From Actinoallomurus purpureus (GTDB taxonomy: Bacteria > Actinomycetota > Actinomycetes > Streptosporangiales > Streptosporangiaceae), in assembly GCF_024055795.1 (NCBI RefSeq), contig NZ_JAMXMY010000022.1:1-64000 (forward strand): 64,000 nucleotides of DNA, read 5' to 3'. The notes below the pieces were generated by a model. That model worked only from the letters and a program-made list of their open reading frames with translations, did no database searches and was not told the DNA's origin. The translations under genes and the position numbers were made by a program. Below, in pieces: positions 51,174 through 59,071 of the stretch (its first letter is position 1; every line of letters begins with the position of its first letter).

Positions 51174-52100
51174 TCACGGCCTCAGGACGATCTTGCCCCG
51201 GGTGTGGCGCTTCTCCAGCTCGCGGTAGGCGTCCTGGACCTGGTCGAGCGGGTACGTCGCGGCGACCGGCACGTCCAGCTCGCCCTTGCCGACCAGGGCG
51301 GCCAGCTCGGCCAGCACCTCGGCACTCGCCGCCGCGGCGTTCCCCTCGGTCTTGACCCCGTGCTTCTCGGCGGCCGCCCAGTCGATGATGGTGTCGATCC
51401 GCTCCGGAGCGACCCCCAGCTCGATCGCGAGGTCGACGTAGCCGCCGCCGAACGCGTCGATGAAGGCGTCGACCTTCCCGTCGGGCGCGGCGGCGGCCCT
51501 GATGCGGTCGGCGACGCCGTCACCGTAGGCGACCGGGATCGCTCCGTGGTCCGCGAGCCACCGGTGGTTGGCCTCGCTCGCCAGGCCGATCACCCGTGCT
51601 CCGGCGTTGCGGGCGAGCTGGACCACGATCGTCCCGACTCCCCCGGCGGCGGCGGACACCACGACCGTGTCGCCCGGTCCCGCCGTGACCGCGCGCACCG
51701 CCGCGTACGCCGTCGTGCCCGCGACGTACAGCGCCCCGGCCTGTTCCCACGGAACGCCCGCGGGGCGCGGGGTGAGGTTCGCGGCCTCGACGAGGACGTA
51801 CTCGGCGTGGCTCGCCCGGTCGTCGGTGAAGCCGACGACCTCGTCACAGGCCGTGTACGCCTCGACGCCGTCGCCTACCTCCTCGACCACCCCGGCAAGG
51901 TCGCTGCCCTGTCCCGAGGGGAACGTCGCGGGCCACCGCTCGTGCAGCGCCCCCCGACGGATCATCGCCTCACCCGGGTTGATCGCCGCCGCCTTCACCC
52001 GTACGAGCACCTGACCGGTCCCGGGGACCTGCCGGTCGACATCGGCTACCTGAAGAACCTCGATCCCGCCGTACTGCTCGAACCTGACTGCCTTCGGCAT
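51174..52100 (-). CDS. Zinc-free NADPH:quinone oxidoreductase (MDR family)
   Basis: 308 residues. MPKAVRFEQYGGIEVLQVAD opens the catalytic domain. GSDLAGVVEEVGDGV follows, and the NADPH-binding motif is VVSAAAGGVGTIVVQLARNA near residue 140. The zinc-binding Cys/His of alcohol dehydrogenases are absent, placing it with quinone oxidoreductases/crotonyl reductase-like enzymes. C-terminal PLDQVQDAYRELEKRHTRGK is typical. AGGGAG precedes the ATG. Monocistronic. Confidence 0.9.
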   Translation of the reverse strand: MPKAVRFEQYGGIEVLQVADVDRQVPGTGQVLVRVKAAAINPGEAMIRRGALHERWPATFPSGQGSDLAGVVEEVGDGVEAYTACDEVVGFTDDRASHAEYVLVEAANLTPRPAGVPWEQAGALYVAGTTAYAAVRAVTAGPGDTVVVSAAAGGVGTIVVQLARNAGARVIGLASEANHRWLADHGAIPVAYGDGVADRIRAAAAPDGKVDAFIDAFGGGYVDLAIELGVAPERIDTIIDWAAAEKHGVKTEGNAAAASAEVLAELAALVGKGELDVPVAATYPLDQVQDAYRELEKRHTRGKIVLRP

Positions 52101-52273
52101 CGCAAACTCCCTGGTCTTGGCTTCCGGCCGGCTGGAGGCCGGACACCGACCAGGTTGCCAAACGTCCACGGCGGGGACGAGCGGACGGTTCTTCCTAGGA
52201 TTCCGTGTCCGGTGATCCGCCCACGGATGGCTGGTGGCGCTGTTCTGTCGTAGGTACTTGCTGTAATCGCCTC

Positions 52274-53710
52274 ATGCCTCGACGTGTTGATCCGGATGCT
52301 GCCCGGGTGGTGATGCGCACCGCCCGGGTGGGGCTGCGCGTCACGCCCGCCCAGCGGCGGCGGTGCTTCGGATTACTCCTGGCAAACGGGGACGTGTGGG
52401 CCTGTGTGCTGGACATGAACCGCTGGCGGCGCCAGCGCGGCCTGCACGGCATCACGAACTTCCAGCAGCTGTGCCGGGAACTGCACAAGGCTGGGCCTGC
52501 GGCGTTCGGCGAGTTGAACTCCTCCTGCGCCGAAGGGGTGCTGCGCCACTACAGCGACGCGTGGTTCGCCGCCGCGAAGCGCCGCAAGAGCGGTGATGCC
52601 ACCGCCCGGTTCCCGCGCCGTAAGCGTCGCCTGGTCCCGGTCCGGTTCCGCTATCGCCATTTCGCTTTCGACGGTCAGCGGCTTCGGCTGGCGACCGCAC
52701 GAGGGTGCCCGCCGCTGTGGGTCCGGCTGGATCGCCCTGTGCCCTACCCGGTGGAGCAGGTCCGGTCGGTCACCCTGCTCAACGAGGACCGCCGGTTGTT
52801 CATCGAAGTGAGTGCCGAGGTCCCTGTCGCCACGTATGCGCCTGGGTGTGAGCCGGATCCGGGGCGGGTGGCGGGGGTGGATCCGGGGGTGATTCATCCG
52901 TTCGCGGTGGCCGGACCGGATGGGGAAGGCCTGATCGTGTCGGGGCGGGCGATCCGTGCCGAGACCCACCTGCACCTCAAAGACACCAAGCGCCGTCGCC
53001 GCGCGGTCGCCAAACGAGCTCCGAAGCCGGGTCAGGCCGGGTCGCGGCGGTGGCGTAAACACCGGGCCCGGCAGCGGAAATTGGAGGCCCGTCACAAGCG
53101 TCGGGTCAAGCAGGCTCAGCATGAGGCGGCCAAGACCGTGGTCGGCTGGGCCGTGCAGCGGCGGGTCGGGACGCTGGTGGTCGGTGACCCGCGCGGGGTC
53201 CTCGACCTGAAGGCCGGTCGGCGGCACAACCAGCGCGTCCGGGCCTGGCGGATCGGCTACCTCCTCCGCTGCCTGAAAGACAAGGCCGAACAAGCCGGGA
53301 TCCGCGTCGTTCTGGTGGACGAGCGCGGCACGTCATCGACCTGCCCGTCCTGCGACCAGCGGGTCCCCAAACCCCGCGGACGCGTATTCACCTGTATGCA
53401 TTGTGGTTTCAACGGGCACCGCGACCTCGTCGGCGGCGCCAACATCGCCCGGCGCAACCCGAGCGGAACCATCACCACCAACAGCAAAAATCCATTCCCG
53501 GTGGTGATCACGCACCGTCGAGCCGGACGGCACCTCCCCGGTACCGCACCAGCACGGCGTGACCCAAGACGACGCCCCCATCACGGCACCGCCAACGGGT
53601 CCCATGGCCGGCCGCGGCCCGCCCCACCCCCGTGGGGAGTCGCTCGCCCCCCAGGCGAGGATCAACCAACGATGGTCAAACACGGCCAACGTATGTTGAT
53701 GCGGCACTAG
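52274..53710 (+). CDS. tnpB: TnpB RNA-guided nuclease with displaced catalytic Glu
   Basis: 478 residues. RuvC-I Asp203 is in VAGVDPGVIHPFAV. The RuvC-II position that is Glu in canonical TnpB is Gly304 in LVVGDPRGVLD. An alternative acid, Glu350 in VDERGTSSTCPSC, lies 46 residues on. RuvC-III Asp384 is in HRDLVGGANIA. The zinc finger is CPSC...CMHC. This displaced arrangement is the rearranged catalytic site described for a subset of TnpBs and for Fanzor. Start ATG 52274 or 52313. The C-terminus after ~410 is low-complexity because the frame runs through the omega RNA region. Confidence 0.88.
   Translation: MPRRVDPDAARVVMRTARVGLRVTPAQRRRCFGLLLANGDVWACVLDMNRWRRQRGLHGITNFQQLCRELHKAGPAAFGELNSSCAEGVLRHYSDAWFAAAKRRKSGDATARFPRRKRRLVPVRFRYRHFAFDGQRLRLATARGCPPLWVRLDRPVPYPVEQVRSVTLLNEDRRLFIEVSAEVPVATYAPGCEPDPGRVAGVDPGVIHPFAVAGPDGEGLIVSGRAIRAETHLHLKDTKRRRRAVAKRAPKPGQAGSRRWRKHRARQRKLEARHKRRVKQAQHEAAKTVVGWAVQRRVGTLVVGDPRGVLDLKAGRRHNQRVRAWRIGYLLRCLKDKAEQAGIRVVLVDERGTSSTCPSCDQRVPKPRGRVFTCMHCGFNGHRDLVGGANIARRNPSGTITTNSKNPFPVVITHRRAGRHLPGTAPARRDPRRRPHHGTANGSHGRPRPAPPPWGVARPPGEDQPTMVKHGQRMLMRH
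53500..53665 (+). ncRNA. Probable omega (reRNA) guide RNA scaffold
   Basis: The 3' part of tnpB contains stacked hairpins: CCCCAC-CCCC-GTGGGG (53622-53637) and CTCGCC-CCCCA-GGCGAG (53643-53659), ending GGGGAGTCGC...GAGGATCAA. This matches the usual IS605-type right-end pattern, GGGGA-TCGC to GGATGTCAA, as I remember it. The guide would be the ~16-20 bases after 53665 (CCAACGATGGTCAAACACGG). The 5' limit is a guess. Confidence 0.5.
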
Positions 53711-53769
53711 GATCCGTGATCCTTGGCTGAGCGTCCGGACCCCGGGGGAACCTCGGCGATGATGGCGCT

Positions 53770-54633
53770 ATGCAGATGGACCGCCGTGAGCTCGCCGATT
53801 TCCTGCGCCGCTCCAGGGAACGACTCCGCCCCCAGGAGGTGGGCCTGCCGGCCGGGCCGCGCCGTCGCACGCCCGGGTTGCGCCGCGAGGAGGTCTCCCA
53901 GCTCGCCGGGATGTCCGCCGACTACTACATGCGCCTCGAACAGGCCAGGAGCCCGCAGCCCTCGCCGCAGATCCTCACCTCGCTGGCCCACGCGCTCCGC
54001 CTGACCGACGACGAGCGCGACCACCTGTACCTGCTGGCCGGGCACCGGCCGCCTGCGGGACGCCTGGCGGGCGACCACGTACGGCCGAGCTTGCTGTACC
54101 TGCTCGACCGGCTCACGGAGACCCCGGCGCACATCACCAACGACCTCGGTGACCTGCTGGCCCGCAACACCATGGCCGAGGCGCTGCTCGGCTGCATCTG
54201 CTCGGTCCGCGAGCAGGACCGCAACATCGTCTGGCGCTGGTTCACCGACCCCACGGTCCGGCGGATCTACCCGCCCGACGAGCGCGAGCGGCAGGGCCGC
54301 GCCCACGTCGCCGACCTGCGCGCCTCCGTCGCCCGGCGCGGCAACGACGCCGCCTCGACCCGGCTGGTCGCCCGGCTGCGGGAGGCCAGTGACGAGTTCG
54401 CCGCCCTGTGGGAACTGCACGAGGTCGCCGTACAACGCACCAGCCGAGTCCGCGTCGACCATCCCGCCATCGGGCCCCTCGAGCTGGAGTGCGAGACGCT
54501 GCTGAGCCCGGCCGAGGACCAGCGGCTGACCATCTTCACGCCGCCGCCGGGCACGGCCACCATCGACCATCTGAGCCTGCTGCGCGTCCTCGGCCACGAC
54601 GACTTCGTCCCCGCCACCCCCGAACGCCGCTGA
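53770..54633 (+). CDS. XRE family regulator with MmyB-like ligand domain
   Basis: 287 residues. N-terminal helix-turn-helix (RRTPGLRREEVSQLAGMSAD, YYMRLEQARSPQPSPQILTS) followed by the PAS-like ligand domain common in actinobacterial MmyB-type regulators (LTETPAHITNDLGDLLARNT, NIVWRWFTDP, LWELHEVAV). Such proteins usually repress an adjacent dehydrogenase. Here an insertion of the TnpB element separates it from the quinone oxidoreductase at 51174, which may be its old partner. Confidence 0.9.
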   Translation: MQMDRRELADFLRRSRERLRPQEVGLPAGPRRRTPGLRREEVSQLAGMSADYYMRLEQARSPQPSPQILTSLAHALRLTDDERDHLYLLAGHRPPAGRLAGDHVRPSLLYLLDRLTETPAHITNDLGDLLARNTMAEALLGCICSVREQDRNIVWRWFTDPTVRRIYPPDERERQGRAHVADLRASVARRGNDAASTRLVARLREASDEFAALWELHEVAVQRTSRVRVDHPAIGPLELECETLLSPAEDQRLTIFTPPPGTATIDHLSLLRVLGHDDFVPATPERR

Positions 54634-54653
54634 CGGCAGTCGCGCCTCAGCGC

Positions 54654-54812
54654 CTACCGCTCCGGCCAGGCGTGGAGGGCCGTCTCGGCGATCTGCTCCA
54701 GGTCGGTCCTCGCGACGCCGTCGCGAGCTTGGGCGGACATGCCCTTGACGACTGCCCCGTAGAAGGTCGCGAGGGCATGGGCGTCGGTGTCGGCGGGGAG
54801 TCACCCGATTCG
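54654..54812 (-). pseudogene. C-terminal relic of a TetR family regulator
   Basis: The frame ending at 54654 reads PADTDAHALATFYGAVVKGM then SAQARDGVARTDLEQIAETA, and ends LHAWPER. This is the typical end of a TetR C-terminal domain (ALA.FY..v..GmS.QARDGA...eLe.iA..aL.aWP). The DNA-binding N-terminal part is absent; upstream (to the right) is unrelated sequence before the next gene. A truncated remnant. Confidence 0.65.
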
Positions 54813-54957
54813 AGATCGCGAAGTCCCGGGACCGCGGCCCCCGGCCGGGGCGGTGCGGATGCCGCTCCCGCCGTGTGGCAGCGTGGATACGCGTCCTTTG
54901 GGCACCGGGCGTGGTCCATCGACACAGGGCCGCGCGCCACACAGAGGAGGAGAACTC

Positions 54958-55380
54958 ATGTCGAAGCCGCCGCTCCCCGAGACCGCGGTCGCCATGCTCA
55001 GCAAGCCCAACCCGGCCGTCATCGCCACCTTGCGGTCCGACGGACAGCCGGTGTCCACGGCCACCTGGTATCTCTGGGACGGCGGCCGGGTGCTGATCAA
55101 CATGGACGAGGGCCGCAAGCGGCTCGACCACATCCGCGACGACCCCCGGGTCACGTTGACGGTGCTCGACGGCGATGACTGGTACACCCACATCACCCTC
55201 ATCGGGCACCTCGCTGAGATGCGCGACGACGAGGATCTCGCCGACATCGACCGGCTGTCCCGGCAGTACACGGGCCGGCCGTACCCGCAGCGGGACCGTG
55301 GCCGGGTCAGCGCCTGGATCGAGATCGACCGCTGGCACGGCTGGGGCGGCTTCAAGGACAGCGACCAAGCGGGCGGATAG
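54958..55380 (+). CDS. PPOX-class F420-dependent oxidoreductase
   Basis: 140 residues with the split beta-barrel of pyridoxamine-phosphate oxidase-like proteins. NPAVIATLRSDGQPVSTATW and WDGGRVLINMDEGRKRLDHI line the cofactor site, and WIEIDRWHGWGGF is the usual end of F420 family members. GAGGAGGAG precedes the ATG. Probably reduces an unknown substrate with F420H2. Stands alone. Confidence 0.87.
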   Translation: MSKPPLPETAVAMLSKPNPAVIATLRSDGQPVSTATWYLWDGGRVLINMDEGRKRLDHIRDDPRVTLTVLDGDDWYTHITLIGHLAEMRDDEDLADIDRLSRQYTGRPYPQRDRGRVSAWIEIDRWHGWGGFKDSDQAGG

Positions 55381-55405
55381 CCCCGCCCGTCTCCCGTACC
55401 GCGCG

Positions 55406-56080
55406 TCACGACGCCGCCGGTGAAGGGACTTCGGCGTCGGCCAGACCGAAGAGGGGCAGGCAGGGAGCCAGCCCGTCGATCGTGACGGACATGGTCCGCC
55501 GTGCCTGCCAGCCGGCGCGGTCCAGGCGCAACCGGCGCGACACCACGGGACGACCGCGGACGGCATGGCGTTCGATTCCGTCCTCCCGGTAGCCCAGCCT
55601 GCGGGAGACCGCGAGGGATGCCGCATTGTCGGCGAACGCGGCGGAGACGGCGTACTCCGCGCCCATCCCCGCGAACGCCAGGTGCAGCATCGCGGCGCGC
55701 ATCTCGGTCCCGATCCCCTGTCCCTGGTACCGCCGTCCCAGCCACGATCCCGTCGACACCTCACGCAGGACCGCGAAGTCCCTCCCGGTCATCCCCTGGC
55801 TCCCCACGATCGTGCCGTCCAGGTCGGCGACCAGGTTGAGCACCCAGGCCGAGGGCTTCCAGGCGGCCCACTGCGACCAGTGGTACTGCAGGAGGCTTCG
55901 CGCCCGCTCGACCGGCGGGGCATCGGTCCACGGCACGGCGAACGGCTGCACGTCGGGGTCGTGGACGCCGTCGATCGCCAGATCGGCCAGCGCGTCCAGA
56001 TCCTCCAGGGTCGGAACACGCAACCGCAGCCGCGGAGTGCGCAACCGCAGGTCGAACAGAGGCCAGTGCGACGATGCCAT
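55406..56080 (-). CDS. GNAT acetyltransferase (RimJ/RimL-like)
   Basis: 224 residues. The acetyl-CoA-binding motif is LGRRYQGQGIGTEMRAAMLH, and FADNAASLAVSRRLGYREDG is the usual C-terminal GNAT signature of the RimJ/RimL group. LRTPRLRLRVPTLEDLDALA is the typical start. An additional ~30 residues follow the domain. It converges on the PPOX gene with a 25-base gap. Target unknown, perhaps an N-terminal amine or a small molecule. Confidence 0.88.
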   Translation of the reverse strand: MASSHWPLFDLRLRTPRLRLRVPTLEDLDALADLAIDGVHDPDVQPFAVPWTDAPPVERARSLLQYHWSQWAAWKPSAWVLNLVADLDGTIVGSQGMTGRDFAVLREVSTGSWLGRRYQGQGIGTEMRAAMLHLAFAGMGAEYAVSAAFADNAASLAVSRRLGYREDGIERHAVRGRPVVSRRLRLDRAGWQARRTMSVTIDGLAPCLPLFGLADAEVPSPAAS

Positions 56081-56360
56081 GCCCGAGATTGTGAGTGGCG
56101 GTCCCGCCCGGCCGCACCTGATTTTCGCCCCCGCCTCCCGTACGGGTCGATCCACCGGGCGGCGCCGCCGCTGCAGGCACTGAATGACGTCAGCGGCGAT
56201 CTCCCAGCTCGCCCGACCTTCACGCCAGGCGCTGACCGCTCCCCGAACTGCGGCCGACACACATGGACGTATTGGATCTTTCGCCAATAATGGGAGATCC
56301 TGCGCAAGCGCCCGAGCGCCGGGGCATACGGTGACGCCGGCGTGCGGGGAAGGGGGCGTC

Positions 56361-57503
56361 ATGACGGGACGTACCGCGGTGGTCGTCGGCGGCGGGATCG
56401 GCGGGCTGGCGACGGCGCTGGCCCTGCGCCGCCAGGGCTGGCGGGTCGAGGTCTGCGAGCGGGCCCCGGAGTTCACCGAGATCGGCGCCGGCCTGTCCCT
56501 GTGGCCCAACGCGCTACGGGCCCTCGCGGTGCTGGGCCTGGCCGACCGCGTCAGGGAACTGGGGGCGGTCGAGAGCGGCGGCGGCGTGCGCGACCGGGCA
56601 GGCCGCTGGCTGGCGCGGACGGACAACGCGGAGATCGAGCGCCGGTTCGGGCTGCCGCTGATCGTGGTGCACCGCGCCGACCTGGTGCGCGTCCTGGTCG
56701 AGGCGCTGCCGGAACGGACGCTCCGGCCGTCGGCCACGGTCACCGCACTCCACGATGACGGCGACGCGGTGCTGGTCGAACACGACCGCGGGAGCGTCTC
56801 GGCGGAGCTGGTGGTCGGCGCGGACGGCCTGCGCAGCACCGTACGCTCGCTTCGATGGCCCGAGGCGAGGCCGCCCCGGTACGCCGGGTACACCGCCTGG
56901 CGCATGATCACGGAGCCGCTGCCCGCCCCGCTCAGCAGTGGCGCCTCGATCTGGGGCCGTGGGGAGCGCTTCGGCTTCACCTCGATGCCGGGCGTCCGGG
57001 TCTACTGCTTCGCCACCGCCACCGTCCCCGCCGATGAGAACTCCCCGGACGGGGAGTGGGCGGAGCTGCACCGCCGGTTCGGCGCCTGGGCCGAACCGAT
57101 CCCGGCCCTGCTGGCGGCGGTGCCCGAGGACGGCGTACTCCGGCACGACATCTACGATCTGCCGCCGCTGCCCGGCTATGCCGCCGGCCGGGTGGCACTG
57201 CTCGGCGACGCGGCCCACGCGATGACGCCCAACCTGGGGCAGGGCGCCTGCCAGGCGCTGGAGGACGCCGTCGTTCTCGCCGCCTGCCTCGACCGTACGC
57301 CGGACGTCGCCTCGGCACTGGCCGACTACGACCGGCGGCGCAGGTCACGGACCCAGAACGTCGTACGCCGGTCCGCCCGCCTGGGGGCGGTCGGCCAGTG
57401 GTCGTGGCCGCCGGCCGCGCTGGCCCGCGACCTGACCGCCCGGCTGACACCGAGCGGGGCGAGCCTGCGGTCCATGGCACCGATTCTGGGCTGGAGGCCC
57501 TGA
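56361..57503 (+). CDS. FAD-dependent monooxygenase (salicylate hydroxylase-like)
   Basis: 380 residues of flavoprotein hydroxylase class A. The FAD motif is VVVGGGIGGLATALALRRQG (7-26), with GAGLSLWPNALRAL next, the DG motif VVGADGLRSTVR, and the GD motif RVALLGDAAHAMTPNLGQGA near 285. It hydroxylates an aromatic or similar substrate with NAD(P)H and oxygen. AAGGGGG precedes the ATG. First gene of a three-gene run; its stop overlaps the next start (TGATG). Confidence 0.9.
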   Translation: MTGRTAVVVGGGIGGLATALALRRQGWRVEVCERAPEFTEIGAGLSLWPNALRALAVLGLADRVRELGAVESGGGVRDRAGRWLARTDNAEIERRFGLPLIVVHRADLVRVLVEALPERTLRPSATVTALHDDGDAVLVEHDRGSVSAELVVGADGLRSTVRSLRWPEARPPRYAGYTAWRMITEPLPAPLSSGASIWGRGERFGFTSMPGVRVYCFATATVPADENSPDGEWAELHRRFGAWAEPIPALLAAVPEDGVLRHDIYDLPPLPGYAAGRVALLGDAAHAMTPNLGQGACQALEDAVVLAACLDRTPDVASALADYDRRRRSRTQNVVRRSARLGAVGQWSWPPAALARDLTARLTPSGASLRSMAPILGWRP

Positions 57504-59071
57504 TGCCCGACTGGACCTACCAACCGCTGCGCGGAGTCGCGGGCGCCCTGTTCGGCGTGCGGCGATCGCAACGGGCCGCCCTGCGGACGCTGGCGACGCT
57601 GAGTTCGCTGCCCGGCGGCCGCCGGCTGATCGTCGGCGCGTTCGGTCACACGCCGCCCCCAGCGGTGCTGGCCGGAACCGTCGCGGGCGTCGAGGTGGCG
57701 ACACGACTGGGCGCGGTGGTGCCGCCGGAGACGGCACATGACGCCGTCCGCGCGCTCCCGACGCAGGGTGCGGGCCTGATCGTGGTGGCGCCGGTCCGCC
57801 GGGACGACGTCGGCCTGGTGCGTGAGGCGGCGGCCGGCCGACGGTGCCCGGTGCTCGTACGGACGGCCGATCCCGAGGTGGCGGCCGCGCTCTCCTCCGA
57901 CGTCGACGCGGTGCTGACCGACGACGCGGACCTGGTGCGCCCGGCCACCCCGGCCATCGCCGATGCCCTGGCCGCGCTGGGCGATGACACCAAGGCCGTC
58001 CTGGCGACCCCGGCGACGCTGGTGGAGGCGGGACCCGGCTGGTTCCAGCGGGTGACCGAGGCGGCCACGCCGACGTACCCGCCGCCGAGCGTGCGCGAGG
58101 TCGGCCGCGACCCTCGCCGGTGGCCCGCCTGGTGGTGGGGGCTCTGCGTGGGGATCGGGATGATCTGCGCCGGCCTGGGCGCGGCCGCCATCACCCTCGG
58201 CCCGGTCCTGCTCTGGTACGACCGGGACTTCCTCGGCATGGACCTGCACCGGCTGCACGCCATCGACCACCACCTGGTGCACTTCCTGCAGCACGACAGG
58301 ATCACCATGGCCAGCACGATGGTGGCGATCGGGGTGCTCTACACCGGGCTGGCCGTCGGCGGGATCCGGCGCGGGTGGCCCTGGGCCCGGAACGCCTACC
58401 TGGCCTCCGGCGCCATCGGGTTCCCCACCCTGTTCTACTTCCTCGGATTCGGGTTCGTGGAGCCGCTGCACACCGCGGTCGCCGTCGGGCTGTTCCCGAT
58501 GTTCGTGCTCGCCACCCGCCGGCGCCCCGCCCGCCCTCGGTGGACGCTCACGCCGGAGGGCCCGGAAGCCCAGCGGCGGAGGGCGCTTCTGGGCCAGCTC
58601 CTGCTCATCGTCACCGGGCTGGGCCTGTTCGCCGGTGGTGCCATCGTGTCCGTCACTGGGCTCACCCACGTGTTCGTCCCCAGCGACCTGGTCTTCCTCC
58701 ACACCACCGCCGGCGACCTCCGCGCCGCGAGCCCGCATCTGCTGCCGTTCATCGCCCACGACCGGGCGGGGTTCGGTGGCGCGCTGATGGCCGCCGCCGT
58801 GGCCATCACGCTGCTGACCGCCTGGGGGTGGCGTCGTGGCGAGGCGTGGGTCTGGTGGACGCTGACGCTCGCCGCGATCACCGGCTATGTCCCCGCCGTC
58901 CTGGTGCACTCCGAGATCGGCTACACCGACTTCTGGCACCTGGCACCCGTCTACGTCGGGATCTGCCTGACCGCGCTCGCGCTGGCCCTGGCCCGCCCGT
59001 ATCTGTGCGCGGCCCGCGCTGAGGACTCCGCCCCCGCGGACGTGAAAGAGCGTTCCGTCCCGACGCGATAA
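57503..59071 (+). CDS. Membrane protein: DHODH-like N-terminus, duplicated helical domain
   Basis: 522 residues. Residues 1-200 recall the start of class-2 dihydroorotate dehydrogenase (MPDWTYQPLRGVAG, RLGAVVPPE, ATPATLVEAGPGWF) but lack a visible FMN site. Residues ~205-505 hold eight hydrophobic helices in two similar halves, each with a loop ending in HDR: HHLVHFLQHDRITMAS and LLPFIAHDRAGFGG. Each half continues with a W-x-R-R-G type turn (GIRRGWPWARN; WGWRRGEAWVWW). I recognise no family for the whole. It overlaps the monooxygenase and kinase genes, so all three are co-translated. Confidence 0.72.
   Translation: MPDWTYQPLRGVAGALFGVRRSQRAALRTLATLSSLPGGRRLIVGAFGHTPPPAVLAGTVAGVEVATRLGAVVPPETAHDAVRALPTQGAGLIVVAPVRRDDVGLVREAAAGRRCPVLVRTADPEVAAALSSDVDAVLTDDADLVRPATPAIADALAALGDDTKAVLATPATLVEAGPGWFQRVTEAATPTYPPPSVREVGRDPRRWPAWWWGLCVGIGMICAGLGAAAITLGPVLLWYDRDFLGMDLHRLHAIDHHLVHFLQHDRITMASTMVAIGVLYTGLAVGGIRRGWPWARNAYLASGAIGFPTLFYFLGFGFVEPLHTAVAVGLFPMFVLATRRRPARPRWTLTPEGPEAQRRRALLGQLLLIVTGLGLFAGGAIVSVTGLTHVFVPSDLVFLHTTAGDLRAASPHLLPFIAHDRAGFGGALMAAAVAITLLTAWGWRRGEAWVWWTLTLAAITGYVPAVLVHSEIGYTDFWHLAPVYVGICLTALALALARPYLCAARAEDSAPADVKERSVPTR

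Larger units (their letters stand above)
52195..53718 (+). mobile_element. Orphan TnpB element (IS605/IS607-type, no TnpA)
   Basis: One tnpB gene with a likely omega RNA at its 3' end and no tnpA in reach. The right element boundary is probably near 53665, after GGCGAGGATCAA, and the last ~15 tnpB codons then lie in flanking DNA. The left end could not be fixed. CTAGGATTCCGTG (52195-52207) and CTAGGATCCGTG (53707-53718) flank the region as a 12/13-base near-repeat, which could mark the limits of a larger insertion or be chance. Confidence 0.6.

Noticed and set aside
52100-53770. A TnpA (Y1 or serine) transposase gene beside tnpB
   Set aside because: The sequences on both sides are the quinone oxidoreductase and the XRE regulator; there is no room for tnpA, so the element is an orphan.
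56081-56360. A gene in the 280-base gap before the monooxygenase
   Set aside because: The open frames there lack a ribosome binding site and motifs; it is best read as a promoter region.
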